Assembly: GCA_963971305.1 (NCBI GenBank)
Contig: OZ020307.1
Coordinates: forward strand, 59,951,702-60,015,701
Length of the DNA: 64,000 bases
Reading direction: 5' to 3'
Source: Arcuatula senhousia
Taxonomy: Eukaryota; Mollusca; Bivalvia; Mytilida; Mytilidae
Shown piece after piece: positions 11,709 through 24,534 of this stretch. A model generated the notes under the pieces. It had not been told where the DNA came from, did not search any database, and saw only the letters and a list, made by a program, of their open reading frames with translations. The position numbers were made by a program, and so were the translations under genes. Position 1 is the stretch's first letter. Each line of letters starts with the position of its first letter.

Positions 11709-11975
11709 TAAAGTCTCTACCAAACCTTAAGATTCCAGTGGAAGAGGAAAGTTTGGTGCTAAAGGCCTTGTTTCAGCCAGAATTTGAAACATCTGTTCTA
11801 AGTCTGGACTATGCAGTCTTCAATTTCTCCTTTATGTAAATAAATGAACCTTAAAATTGCCTGCTCTTTTTGAAGTATTTGATAATGATCATTCTCATAA
11901 GGTATTTTAAACAATACCTATGTTAATTTCACAGAACCCTTAATTTAATACTGGTACAACAGTATTGTCAGTTAC

Positions 11976-12122
11976 CTTGGATTTTCTGGCAAGTTATTGT
12001 CAATGTCGTAGATTTCTGGTCCTGCTACATAGCTGTACCGGTGTGGTGACATCTTGTATCCCCTCATTGTCCCACCAACACTCTGTGACATCCTTCAACC
12101 CTTCATAATGGTTTGAGGAGCC
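11976..12122 (-). CDS. First coding exon of an unrecognised minus-strand gene
   Basis: Read on the minus strand, the exon starts after a CTTTTTAG acceptor at about 12123 and ends at 11976 before a GTAACT donor. The ATG is at 12091-12089, with an in-frame TGA two codons upstream, so the start is well defined. It encodes 38 codons plus two bases. The peptide begins MSQSVGGTMRGYKMSPHRYS and continues with YVAGPEIYDIDNNLPENP; it is polar, with no signal peptide or membrane segment. The donor leaves AG, and the exon beginning at 7266 supplies the T that completes a serine codon, so the two exons join in phase. The upstream 31 bases are 5' UTR and contain an out-of-frame ATG followed by TGA. I do not recognise the family. 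Exon structure is seen in sequence; expression is inferred. Confidence 0.7.
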
Positions 12123-12240
12123 CTAAAAAGAGAGAATAAAATGTTGTTGGTTAATATTGTTGGTATGTCAGTGCCCCTTAAAATTCTTGGCACCTTAAAA
12201 AGACGAAATTTAAATGAAACAATATGGGTAAATATCACAT

Positions 12241-12306
12241 CATTGTCCCACTAAACACTCTGTGATATTGCTGAACCCTTCATTAGAGGTTTATGCACAC
12301 TAAAAT
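12241..12306 (-). pseudogene. Decayed partial copy of the first coding exon
   Basis: About 65 bases closely match the part of the exon at 11976-12122 that runs from the acceptor through the start codon (shared blocks include CATTGTCCCA, CACTCTGTGA and AACCCTTCAT on the plus strand). The ATG has become ATA, and the acceptor region has changed. It lies about 120 bases upstream of the real exon in the gene's direction, so it is a local tandem duplication that has lost coding capacity. Confidence 0.55.
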
Positions 12307-12319
12307 TATAGACAACAAA

Positions 12320-13030
12320 ATCTGTCAAAGTCAAAAATGGCCAGATTTCATTAAACAGGAAGTAGCTATAGGTGAGTGACATACCTAAAATTGAAACCCA
12401 TGTCATGGGACCCCACCCTGATACTGTATACCAAATATCAAGTGGTTGCTATAAGTTGTTGCTATAAACAGTTACAAAAATTTATGTTTGCAAAATTGAT
12501 TTCTCCCCCCTCCCCAGTTAACCCCAAGCATCTTAGCTAAACATCCCACATTTTTTTTAGGAACACACTTTCCTGAAAATATGCAAAACTACATATGGTA
12601 TACCAGCATACATACATGTACCAAGATTCATAAAATTTAGTTCAGCTGTTTCAAAGCAGTTATTCAAAATCATGATAAATGAGGACTTTTTGGAATAATA
12701 AACATGTATGACAAACCTAGTTTTGACAAATATCTCTTGCCAAAGAATTTATATATCTAATTTATTTTGATTTAGAAAAAAGTTCAATGCTTAGCCTAAT
12801 ATTTGTCACATATATTCAAATTAAATATTTATGTAATTTTTGTTTATAAATCTGTCAAAAATGGCTGGATTTTGTAAAACAGGAAGTAGGTGATCAACAT
12901 ACCTGAAATCAAATCCCACATTATGGGACCCCAAATTTTTTCCCACATGCCCATCCACCCTGATCCACGGTCATTACCACTCCCCCCACTCCACGAAATC
13001 TGACCAATGAAGATTTTAATGCTGTAAACT
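12320..13030 (+). repeat. Two family I repeats
   Basis: Copies at about 12320-12500 and 12851-13030, both with GTCAAAAATGGC, AACAGGAAGTAG, CCTGAAAT and ATGGGACCCCA. The 350 bases between are AT-rich with no recognised content. Minus frame 12844-13041 runs through the second copy and is not a gene. Confidence 0.55.
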
Positions 13031-14099
13031 TGAATGAGCATTATAATCTATCTCACTGAGAATAATCTAGACGTACATAAGAAGAATTTCTAGTCAAACA
13101 TCATAGAAGCAAATAGACCTATTGTGAGTTCATCCATTCTGGAACATTCCGGATATTAGAGTGTCCAAATGTCAAAGGTCAACTGAGGTAAGATCTGACC
13201 TCAGAACATGAGGAGCAATGGATGCAACATGTTTACCAATTTATTTCAAGAAAAAATAAAAGAGTATTGGATAAAAAGTCATATTAGTCAATTTGTAATG
13301 ATTAAAGCAATATAAAAACACATTTCCTATGGATTAGAGAGAAGGGAACAGGTTTCCCTATTTTCTTCATTAGAGAGTAGGTACAAGTTTTCCAGTAAAA
13401 TCGGGGTAAAATGGCGGTTATTTTGGAACTCTCAATCCGGGTATTGAAAAGAGTAATAAATACTGACGGACGCAATTAATGCCCTACTTCAACTATCATT
13501 GGTCTGGCTTAAAAACCAAATTCTATACAATAAACTGGTTGTTTTTAATCATCATAAAAAATAATGAAAACTATAGTTACAAAAGAGCAGATAAACATTT
13601 ATATGCTACTTAAATATAATACTTTGCTTATATTTAGAAATAATTATAGAAAAATGGACATAAAATGGACCAGCCTACGGAATTCGCTACCCCTTAATTG
13701 TAAGATTTCAATAAAGGGTTCTTTTTAACATTACTAATAACTCAGAATATCACATTTTTTCCTTAAGAATCCTACACCATATAAGTAAATTGGTAATTTG
13801 TAAAGATTAAATGTAGTCTAAAAAAACAGAAACTTTATACTTGTATTAATCAATCTGCTAACAAGACAAAAACATAGCTTTAACGGAAAGACTTCCATTT
13901 GAACCACCACTTTAAATGTGTGTTATTTGGGAAAAAATGATAGCAGCTAAAAAAACTGATTCAATACAAGGAATGATAAATTATTATATGAACATTATAC
14001 ATAATAGAGTCAGTGTTCATGAGCTAAATATTATATAGACTGATAATATATAAGAAAGATATTGCCTTTAAAGCTTGGGTAGATACAAAAATGAAATCC

Positions 14100-14285
14100 A
14101 TTCCATATTAATGGATCATGGGGACGAGATAGTTTGGGGTGATGTGTTACTATCTAGTCGTTTTTCTGCATTGACAGACATTTTCAAAAACTTCAGAGAA
14201 ATCTGAATGTTTCCAACAGAATGATTTTTCTTCCATGGTAATTTGAGTTTTCTGCGATTTGGCAGACTTTCTGCAATATAAAAAG
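14100..14285 (-). repeat. Family L dispersed repeat, copy 2
   Basis: Inverted relative to the copy at 8862-9060. About 170 bp align with substitutions and small gaps. No TIR or target duplication was located. Confidence 0.5.
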
Positions 14286-14574
14286 CTTGTTTCAATGCTT
14301 ATCGTGGAGTCATATTAAGACCTCTACCGGAAATTAAGGTTTTACAAGTTTTGTTGACTAAATCCCCCCCAGGCTTCAAGAAAGCTTCTTAAATAGTGAT
14401 AGCAATTAATTTTACAGATATTAAAGTTCTATTTTCTTTAAGTTGATAGTTTGCATGTGATGTGAAATGTTAAAATAGCCAAAATGCATAATACCCATTT
14501 ATCAACTATTATCATCTTGTGTCTTGTTATTTAATAATAAAAAATTCACATTACATATTTATGAAAAGCTGTGA

Positions 14575-14720
14575 ATGTAAAAAATGGCCGGATGGAAAAA
14601 AGTGAGCAACAGACCTGATATCAATTCCTACATGTTGATGCTTTATTACAAATATCAAGAACATGTGATAAGAAGTTGCTAAGAAAACTGTCGTAAAATT
14701 GTTTTCTGTCGCAGGACATT
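14575..14720 (+). repeat. Family I repeat
   Basis: Diverged copy with AAAATGGCCGGAT, GACCTGATATC, AAATATCAAGA and AAGTTGCTAAGAAAACTG in order. Confidence 0.5.
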
Positions 14721-15479
14721 TTCACTACAAAAAGTTAGAAAAATGTATAATGTCAAAAGGAGATTTAGAACTAGCGTGCACTAAAAAAGTATTCAACAAT
14801 TGTGCTGTTTGAAAATTTCTTGATCTGCATAAGAATTATGAATTAAAAAATGTCTTCATTCATACCTTTAAAGGAGTCGTAACCTTACTATGTAGTCAGG
14901 AGAAAAACTTGTTCATTCACAAAAGAAAAAGAGGCGCAATTTCATAATTTAAACACAATTAATCTAATAAATGTCACACATGGTCATAAAAAGTTATGAA
15001 ATATACCACATTTCTCATAAATGAATCCATGAACATGATAGAAGGTCGCAATGGCAACAATAAATATACAAATTTCTAGACCACTAATGTGACTGTTAGG
15101 TCCATCATTGTCTCAGGGGTCATGGAGGTTAATCTTAAAATTTGCCTCAAGATGGCCGAGAGGCTGACCTGTCATGTTGGTACAGAATTCAGCTGCTAAG
15201 TATTTGTTTACAATGCAGGAAATAATTCAGCAAAATCATATTCACATTTATCTTTTGTGGTGGTTATACAACTGGATCATTAAGAGTTATTGCCCTTTTT
15301 ATCCCTTCACATGCCTGCCTACATAATTCCTATCAGTAATTCATTCTTGATATGGAATGATCCATTATTGGCTGAAAACACAGGGATGATTAACTGTTTT
15401 GAGATAAAATGTCACATTATTACTGAGTGAAAACTCTTGAAAAATACAAATGACAACAAAGTTCCAGACAATAAATTTT

Positions 15480-15527
15480 GCTACGCCTGACGCGCGTTTC
15501 GTCTATTCAAGACTCATCAGAGGCGCT
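15480..15527 (-). ncRNA. Type I hammerhead ribozyme
   Basis: The minus strand carries the complete hammerhead core: CTGATGA (15520-15514), GAAA (15500-15497) and GTC (15491-15489). Stem I pairs GCGCCU with AGGCGU (six pairs). Stem II is GUCU/AGAC closed by a short loop. Stem III is the self-complementary ACGCGCGU, too short for a normal loop. Predicted cleavage is after the C at 15489. Minimal stem III ribozymes of this kind are known from Penelope-like elements and metazoan retrozymes and are thought to work as dimers (established knowledge). Only one copy is present, so any retrozyme here is a monomer or a relic. Confidence 0.85.
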
Positions 15528-16171
15528 CTACCAAAAATATTGAAAATGCCAAACACTGTATGAATATGAAGAGCATAGAACAGTATAACCAAAAATACCA
15601 AACTGGGGAACCAAATTATTACTAAGATATTCAACCTATGTCTGGGGTAGGAAGAACCTTAGGGTTTAGACAATTTTGAAATTGACTGAAATCTACTGAT
15701 ACAGAATCATAAAGATAGAGTGTCCCATGGATGGACGCATTGTGCATAAATGTCTCATAGATGTAGCACCTATAAATGATGAAGATGAAGATGGATAATG
15801 GTTGTTTCTTAAGATTGAATGTTCCATTATGAACTATTCTAAGATAGAATGTTCCATAAGATACAATGTTCTATTCACAGGGGTGATTAACTTTTTTAAG
15901 ATAGAATGTTATATTATTGAGTGGATACACATGGGTGATTAAACTATTTTAAGATAGAATGTTCCATTATGAACTGTTTTAAGATAGAATGTTCCATTAG
16001 ATAGAATGTTCAATTACTGAGCGGATACTCAGGGGTGTTGAACTGTTTTAAGAATGAACTATTCTAAGATAGAATGTTCCGTTATGAACTGTTCTAAGAT
16101 GGAATGTCCCATTATTGAGTGGAAACTCAGGGGTTGCTAACTGTTAATAAGAGAATGTTCCATTACTGAAT

Positions 16172-16353
16172 CAGTGGCGGATTCAGAGGAAGGTGGAGGG
16201 GCGGAGGGGGCATACACCCCCCTTTTTGATTGAGAAATTTTACTTCTTTTCTGTATGAGATTGACCAAGCAACTTCAAATTTTCATCAAAATCTGACATT
16301 TTTAGCAATTACGCCCCCCCCTCGCCTTTTACAGACCTCTGGATTCACCCCTG
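16172..16353. mobile_element. MITE-like element inserted in minisatellite
   Basis: Ends CAGTGGCGGATTCAGAGG and CCTCTGGATTCACCCCTG are imperfect inverted repeats. The interior is GC-rich at both ends, with C and G runs, and AT-rich in the middle. Confidence 0.5.
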
Positions 16354-16578
16354 TGAATGAAAACTCAGGGAAAGTTAATTGTTTGTAAGATAGGAGGTTC
16401 CATTGTTGAGTGAAAACTCAGTCAAATGATGGGTGAAAAGTCAGGGATATTAAGGATATTAAACTGTTTGTAAGATAGCAAGCACCAATATTGAGTGAAA
16501 ACTCAGGGGTGATTTAATGTTTATAAAAATAGAACATTCCATTATGATGTGAAAATGTTGTAACATAGAATGTTCAAA

Positions 16579-17155
16579 GGAGTAGGGGCGATAAGGCCCT
16601 AATTTAGCCTAAAAATATGAAGGTTATGCAAGAGTGTCCATTTCTGGCCAGAATATAGTGTTAACTCTGCTTAAATAGAAAACATGTCCAAATATTTGAA
16701 AATTTAATATTGAAGCGTCATAATGACGTCAAAATTCTAGAGATTTTAGCAAAAATTACCAAAATTGAGAAATTTTGGTCGTTTTAAAGGTAAATTTTGG
16801 ACCAGAAAACATCGTCCGCACACGAGAAACAGGTTTATACTTTTAGAGAAGGTTTATATATGCCATATTTACAATCTGTAAAAATATTTAGTTGTTTCTT
16901 GGGTGCGCAGATACTTTTCTAGTTCAAAATGTATCTTAAGATTACTGACAATCGATCTAAATTGGCGATTTTCTGAATATAGGTCATTTTCATTTCATAT
17001 TTCCCGTCAAACAATCATTTATAACTTCAAAATTATACTTAGTTTCTCATTTTTGGACATCTAACAAATGTTTTATCAGCATCTGACAACAGTATTCAAA
17101 GGTTGAGATTTGGGTAAAATTTTAGGCCAAAAAAAGGCCTTATCGCCCCTACTCC
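16579..17155. mobile_element. 577-bp MITE with GC-rich TIRs
   Basis: A perfect 20-bp inverted repeat, GGAGTAGGGGCGATAAGGCC at 16579-16598 and its complement at 17136-17155, with weaker inverted similarity for about 20 bp further in. No open frame of note. No clear target duplication was seen. Confidence 0.7.
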
Positions 17156-17259
17156 ATTTCAGTGAAAAGTAACTCTGGAATTACTACTTTTTTAGGAAAT
17201 AAAATGTTCTATTATTGAGAGAAAACTCAGGGGTAAATAACTGTTTAAAGTAACGGCTG

Positions 17260-19400
17260 CTTATGGGACTTCCAAAATTCTGACATTGGAATGCCCAATT
17301 GGTACTCATTTGCCTTTTCATCAAACCAAAGCTGTGCCCACTAACATTTTGGTTATTTACATGGTTGAACTTCTCACTTTACTTGATAGTAAAATTCATG
17401 TTATACCTCCTAAAAACCAGACACATAAAACTCAAGAAAATAATTTTTCATTGAAAACCTTGTACTTTTATTTGTCATAACTGTACTAGAATTACACATC
17501 TTTATCATTTTTATGATGTTTTAAAAGTTGTCATTTTGGCAGGAAACATCTTTCATTTTGCCATCTGCTGATGGACAAATTTTAGTTCTAACAAAATCTG
17601 TAACTATGATTATTACAGAAATAAAATCCTAACAAATGTCACAGATTAAGTATTGTTTGTATACCAAACTACACTGACCATGTCAACATTTTAGTACCAA
17701 ACATAATTTCAACATATACCACCAATGCTTACTGGCCTTGACCTTGGCATAATTTGACCTTGGCATATTAAAATTCGTTTTTTATCCCTCATTTACTAAA
17801 CATGAAAATACTAAACCAAACTTAAAGAAGAACAGATCCACAAATAATTGAAAGTGTTGTATCCACAAAGCTTTTCATATGGCTTAGGGGGAGGGGAGGG
17901 GAGGTGGGGTTCTGGGCAAAATTTTGCCCATTTTCTGCTGATAACTGAATCTGCATGATAATTCCAAAAATGCCCAAAGAAAGTATGGGAGGGGTCAAAA
18001 ACTAGCAACCCCTGAAACAACTTCACTGGATCCACCAATGAATTAACAAATAAATGACCAACATGCATTTAAGTAAGATTGCTGAGAGTATCAAAGATTA
18101 ACATCCCTGCCCTTTTCAAGCACATTGGTTATATAGTGCAGGAATACCCAGAAGTATTTTATTCCAAAATCATTAAATTTTACAATAAAAGGAAAGAAAT
18201 CACAGAAAATTTTATCTGGATTTTATTAACTTTTTATGAAGATATTAAAAAGTTTATGAAAACAGTTCAATTATGCCTTTTCACTTGTGACATGCTTAAT
18301 TTAAGATACATGAAAACACTATGATGACATATGAAATTTTATGAAAGATAAAAGAATAAAATATCAAATAATTTATGAACTTCATATAAATAGCAAGTAA
18401 AGCTTAATGGTAAAAAATCAAAAGAAGAAAATAAATATTATAACCTTCCATATTATCAAACATAAATTATGTATTTACTAAAGCGTACATCAAAAGATAA
18501 TCAAAAACCATACACAAATATCCCACTCGGACAATTTTAAGTTGATCGTACTGTGACCCAGTCAAAACTCGCTTCAAATACTTAAGGTCAATTTGTAACC
18601 AAAGATTTACCCATTTGACGGAATATCGATGAGATTTTAACAGGGTTTACATGACAAATATTATCACAGCCAATCATACTCACCGCCTGTCAATAAAAAA
18701 ATTCAACAGGTCAAAAAAAGACTTTCGGATTGTAAAAATAGGAGAAATGTGTAAGACAACTTTGTCTTTAATTGAAGGACTTCTTTTAATAGGACTGATC
18801 AAATAAGATTTATAAACAAGAGGGTCTCAAGTTATGGCTTCACAATTGTAGTTTACTTACCAAGGTCTAAAATTGTTATCTTTGAAGTATTTTTATAATT
18901 GTTTGCATACTAATTAAAAGTTCATGTGTACTTTGTAAACTTAAAAAGCCCAAAGCAAACCAGCAAATTTTAATATTTTTGATCAAAAATTATAACAGGA
19001 ACATTAAAACATTAACTTTAAACTTCAAAGGATTTATCTTAATGGTTAAAATACAACACATGCTAAATATACAACTAGATAAAACGAATGAATATGCAGA
19101 GCTTAATAATTCTTCTTGATTAGTGCATAATGTCAATGCTTTAACTTTTAAGTTTATCTTCAAATCTCATAGCAGCCTTTATATTAATGTTTTCTATTCC
19201 CTAGTAAGTGAGATTGAGCGATTACAGCATAATGAACAAGTAATTACCATAAAATCAAGTTCCATTGCATATAAATAATTTTACGGACTATAAAAACTGG
19301 AATGAATTTATCTGTATGACCATTCATCCTTATAAAGTTTTTTTCTCTCCAGAAATTGAAATACATGTATATAATAAAGGTAATAACAAAACTACCGAAC
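17260..19400. other. AT-rich DNA, nothing recognised
   Basis: Two short frames (17286-17480, 18079-18324) have neither splice sites nor conserved residues that I recognise. A G-rich patch at about 17888-17915 is the only compositional feature. 13030-14090 and 14720-15380 are similarly empty. Confidence 0.45.
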
Positions 19401-19699
19401 TTGAATGATCAATCTCATAGTCCAGAGAAAATGACAAAAACGAATCAGTCATACTGGAGAATTGGTGGATCGCAATGGTCCTCACTTGGTACAGGCATTT
19501 CAAACGAAATGGTGGGTTAAACCAGGTTTAATGGCGCCAAACCTCCCTCTTCCATTGCGATCTTAGGATCCGGTAATGACCATAGAACACAACATAGTTG
19601 TGAGACACAATAGGGATATTGAGGTGATCATCTCAGTACAGCAGACCAGTCAAACACTAATTAAAACAATTAACTATCATATCTTTTAACTCAATTTTG

Positions 19700-20516
19700 A
19701 ACTTTTCTACTAGTGGCTGATAACGAAGAAAGAATTTTTTTAGTGATCGTATGAGACGTATTTTCTTATAGCCCTGGTCCAAAAGTCGGTCACGAAGAAA
19801 TCGGTGTCTGATAAAAAAATCTGTGAAATGTGTGCAAGCTCTGGCATATCAAATAAGTGGTGAAATATAAACACCATATGCAGGAGAAGTAGGTATATTG
19901 CTCTGTAGATTAGGAAAATTAATAATTTTAAAATTAAAATCGTCTCGTTTATTGTAAATTTTTGTACTGAGATGACCACCTGGGTCAAATTCGAGGGTCA
20001 AATCCAAGAAAGACGTGAAGCAATTTGATTCGGTGGTCTCTTTAATCTCCAACTCCGGAGGATATATTGAAGGAATCCATCTACCAAATGAAGTGTTTTT
20101 GACAGAAAGGACATCATCAATATATCTGAATATAAGATTAAATGACCTTGCCTCTTTCATCTTCTTGTTCTTTACGAGTCCCTAAGAAATTCAGTCTCGT
20201 CAGAGAATAAAAACAAATCGGCGAGGAGAGGAGCACAGTTTGTGCCCATTGGAATGCTGATTTGTTGTTGAAAAATCTCTCCTACGAAGGTGACAAATAT
20301 GTTGTCAATGAGGAAATCAAGCATACTGCAAACTTGTTCAAGTGTGTAACAAATTTTATCTTTGAAAGATGTTTTGGAAAAGTAGGTAGAATTATAACCC
20401 AAAACAACAAAATTCCTAGAGTTTGAAAAGGCTTTTTCGAGAAGTTTTTTCAGGCGACATTTTTGTTTTTCGTGTGGCAAGGTAGTGTATAAAGTTGAAA
20501 AATCATCATCCTTCAA
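19700..20516 (-). pseudogene. Frameshifted reverse transcriptase relic (Penelope-like type)
   Basis: Two minus-strand frames carry reverse transcriptase blocks: FSTLYTTLPH and IPMGTNCAPLLADLFLF in 20516-20172, then FNLIFRYIDDVLSV (catalytic YIDD box), IYPPELEIKETT, LDLTLEF and SNIPTSPAYGVYIS in 20160-19849. The frame changes between 20172 and 20160, and a third frame picks up the remaining C-terminal part to about 19740. There is no ATG at the 5' end, and a stop lies just upstream, so the protein is truncated and inactive. The blocks resemble reverse transcriptases common in bivalves that I assign to the Penelope-like group; that class is inference. No endonuclease domain was found. Confidence 0.75.
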
Positions 20517-20559
20517 TCATGTTATCAATGTCTTCCTAAACTCATTTTGACAAATTGAA

Positions 20560-22245
20560 ATATATTTAATAGTTGTGAAAGAAGTGATAAGTTATACACT
20601 CAAAGTGAGATGGATGAGTTGATGGTTGTTTTTTTAATGTTTAGTTAGTCATTCTGAGGAAAAACATCAAAACCTAAGTCATTTAAGTCTTATTTAAATC
20701 TGTTTAAGTGATTTTTAAGCTATCATTTGGAAACAGACAGACAGACAAACAGACATCAAGGTTGTCGGACTGGTTAGTGTCTAGGGTGGGATCACACCAC
20801 CCTTTTGCAAAAAAATGTAATGAGAAACACTCTAGGAATGAACCTTAACCCACAAAACTTAGTCAATTATCAGAAAAAAATTCTGCACATGGGAGGGGAG
20901 TACCCCTCCCTGACCCTCCCAAGCACCCCACTAGCCAGAAACCTGGTGATGGCCCTGAACTTACAGGGATAAGCCTTTATATTTGGATATAAATACATCA
21001 ATATTAGTTTCCTGTAATTTTGTAAAATAGGAAATAATCTTGTAAAATTCTATAGATTTTGAAATTGAGGGGAATTTAGGTAAGAGAAAAATCACTGTCA
21101 TCACTATAAATCAAATTTCCATGTACAACATGGCTGATTTTATATGTAAAGCAACCTTAAACATTGTACAGCAAGTACAGCAAGCTCGTCCAGACCAAGT
21201 TATATGCTTTGATCAAAGACACAAAGAGATGTAGCTTTGACATTTTACATACATAAAGATATGTAACAATAACTTTCATTGTCAATATTCTTATTTAAAA
21301 GAGTTTTTGCCTTGCTGGGACACAAGTACATAAAAAAAAACCTTTTAAACAACATATTTTCAAGAGCTCCATGAACTAAAATTATTTATTTGCTATAATT
21401 GAAATAAGTTTGGAACAATGTCACTGAACTGGAATATTGATTTAGTATCTGCAAAAATCTCAAATCATTTTTTTATATTAAATGATTCCAGTGTCAGATC
21501 CTGACTTTTCACTTTGTGTGGCCAAAGAGGAAGCCCAGCTTCATCACACCACAGTTATTTACTATATACATGCATAATCAACCAAAATTATTTTTTATAA
21601 GAATGAGGTCTGAATCTATGCATTTGCATAAGATTTAAGTATCATTGCTTATTCCCCAGTGTAAAGGTTCATTCATGTACCCTTTAAAGTTGTTGAGTTT
21701 TAGTGCTTACAAATATAGGACAAACATACCAATAAGTGATTACTATATAGCTTCAGCATCTTGGTGCATGGCTCTAAGTTAGTACGTGTGTATTGCAAAT
21801 TTGTTAGAATTTGCTGTAATATAAAATTTTGAAGAAAAAAAACAACAGGAAAACTGTCTTACCTCTGAAAAGTTGTACTACATAAATCCATTGTTATAAT
21901 TTCCCTTGAGGTGTTAATTGCCAATTAATTGTACCATGCAATTATAATTTTCAATAAATTTTCACAATTTTTTCAATTTAGAAAACGTGCATTCATAATT
22001 GTTTGACCTATGACCCCTCAGGTGTTTAAAACAATAAATATATGTTAGGACAAGGTAAAAATGTGATCTATTGTGTATATATTTTTAATTTCTGACCTTA
22101 TAAATCATTTTGCCATACAGATACAACTTTTATATCTGTGTTAGGCAGGTTTGAAATATGTTTCCATTAAACAAATCTGAATCACCGTCTTAAAATATAT
22201 AGACATTGTCCATCATTTTACAGACATGAAAATATGCATCTGTAT
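20560..22245. other. AT-rich DNA with element fragments
   Basis: A GACAGACAGACAAACAGAC stretch at about 20735 and a G/C-run segment at 20775-20955 look like degraded element ends. Otherwise nothing. Confidence 0.4.
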
Positions 22246-22425
22246 CCATACCCGTAGCCAGAATTTGTTAGGGGGGGTCGATTGAGGGTTCGATTTTCAA
22301 AATATTCCTATTTTTAATATTGCTTAACCAAATTTCAGCTTGTTTTTACCTATATTTTTTATTTTTTTTCGCTCAAGGGGGGGTTCGTCTAAACCCCTCG
22401 AACCCCCCCTCGCTATGGGTATGGT
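22246..22425. mobile_element. 180-bp MITE with CCATACCC ends
   Basis: CCATACCCGTAGCC on the left matches the inverse of GCTATGGGTATGG on the right. The inner arms are G-rich (TTAGGGGGGGTCG) and C-rich (CTCGAACCCCCCC), so the element folds into a near-complete hairpin. The plus frame 22320-22586 overlaps it and is a shadow. Confidence 0.6.
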
Positions 22426-24534
22426 ATCAACAAGGTGATCACAAACTGCAATTTTCAACAATGGAAACAAGGAATACCGTTCTTTTAAAAATATTTAACC
22501 CTCCATTCATTTGTGGTGGAAGCATTACCTTAATGCATGGAACTAATCTCTTGTTTTTTAGTTTAAACATATTTATTTATCCTTGATTGGGAAACAAGCT
22601 TAATCACAGTGTAGGAACGGAAGTGTACAGTTTTAGGGTCTATAAAGAAATGGTAAAATGAACCATTCTAGATTGTACAGTTTAATTCTCTGTAACACAA
22701 ACTTTTTCATATGGCACAAAAACGAAGAAGATGTATGATTGCCGTTCGCTTCAAATTTTAAGTAAACAAAACATAGAATATGATATAACTCAATTACATG
22801 TAATCGTTTGTGATGTCGAATAGAAATTTCAATCTGCACACTTGATTTTTAAAAAGTTCACTCCAAATTGATGTAAATAATCGGTTCGTGAACATAAATC
22901 GCATTCAACTCGTGAACATTGTGTATATGTATCCTCTCAAAAATCATTTCTGCACATTTTAAACATGCACAAACGGGTTAATACATACAGGATTTTATTT
23001 AATTTGAACTTTATTCACCCAAGCCGTGTTTCAAGATCTGACCGGAATCTATCGCAGTCGTTGAACAAAATCTATGGAGGACACTTTACGAAATCTATGG
23101 AGGACATTTTTCATAAAAAAACATATATTTCACAACATCAGCGGCGTCAGATGTACATGTAGTTCTCATTTGCCACAAATAATGCCAGAACATAAATAAT
23201 TCATATTATAATTAAATATGAAACAAAGATAAAATATAACAGAAATCCAGCGATGGAATTTTTTTTTTTATTCAAAGAGTAAATTGCAACAATATTGTAT
23301 ACGCATATGCACATGTACTCCAACATATAAAAAGTGTTTCTTGTCATGTGTTGTATCAAATGGAGATTTTCGAGCACGTTTCTAACGTTGGATGGATTAA
23401 GTACTAGTATACATGAAATAGTTATTAAGAACCCTTTAATTTCTATTTGAACAAACATAAAGTTTCCTATTCTACAGAAACATGGACCTTACGATTGCTT
23501 TATATTAACTATCGCTGCTAAATTTCATAAGTACTTCCTAGCTCACGTACTGCACGTATATGCTGATGAAACTTGTTGCATATATGCCTCAGTTGAAGAC
23601 CAACATATCTACATTTTCATCTTTTGACACAGTGTATATATCTTTAAATGACGGAAAGTTTAGCAAATATATGAACAATTTATTATCTCAGGAACTGTAT
23701 AAAGATCTCTAGTTGATAAAACTTGCAAATACCCAAGTGGTACTTTAGTACTATTGACCCTGAATCTCTGCATGGTCGAATGAGTTCGGTAATTTCAATA
23801 CAAAAACAGAAATCATAAACTTTTTATTATGATAAAAGCTAAATGTTATCATTCTGATGGTGCCTGCAAGTGGGATTTACTTTTAATAATCACGTTTTCC
23901 TTTTTTATACGGAAAAGACATGGCTTTTAGCAAAACGGGCTTAATTTCCACCAGAGGAGACTTTTGTATAGCTGAACGGACAGACTGTTGATTCAGACAC
24001 CTCTCTCTTCATTCTGTTTTAAACGGTTTAACTCTGAAGTATGTTCAAGCTTTTTTTCTGCAACCAAATTGGAAATATGCTTTATGTGATCAATTTTTAT
24101 TCAACCTCGTCGAAAAGTTTAATAAGTACAATCTTTTGGAGAGAGGTGGCCTAACTTACTATTTCGTGTGATTATTTTAAAATTGTCTATTTTACGAAGA
24201 ACAATGCCGAACATTTAAGCAAGCAAACTAGTTCTTGATTGAGTTTTACACATGACCCAAACCAAAATTATCGCTTCGAAACTGCGTGAAATGTTCGATT
24301 GTAACAAAAAGACACTCATTTACCAGATGCGATTCGTAAAAATGCCTTTTTGCTGTTGGTGCGAATCTGATATATGTCTTGTTGCTATCAACAGGCAAAG
24401 TTGACAGCAAACAACTAAATGTACACATGTAAATATAAAAATCAATTATGATGCTAGCTGAAGCCTTTTCTCGTATCGCATCTGATCAAATTCCCCATAA
24501 ATCTAGTTTTGATATATTGACAAAAATCATTTTT

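Larger units (their letters stand above)
15380..17260. repeat. Degenerate minisatellite with insertions
   Basis: Imperfect units of roughly 50 bp contain AAGATAGAATGTTCCATTA and GAGTGAAAACTCAGGGG. They recur from about 15380, densely at 15800-16160, again at 16370-16570, and last at 17180-17250. The array is interrupted by the hammerhead-bearing segment (about 15470-15700) and by elements at 16172-16353 and 16579-17155. No coding potential. Confidence 0.6.

Noticed and set aside
17286..17480. Possible reverse transcriptase fragment (MECPIGTHLPF)
   Set aside because: Only weak resemblance to the PIGTNCAP block; no other reverse transcriptase motifs nearby.
18858..18890. Six-base micro-exon between TTTTAG and GTAAGT on the minus strand
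   Set aside because: The signals are close to consensus, but with no flanking exon this is best explained by chance.
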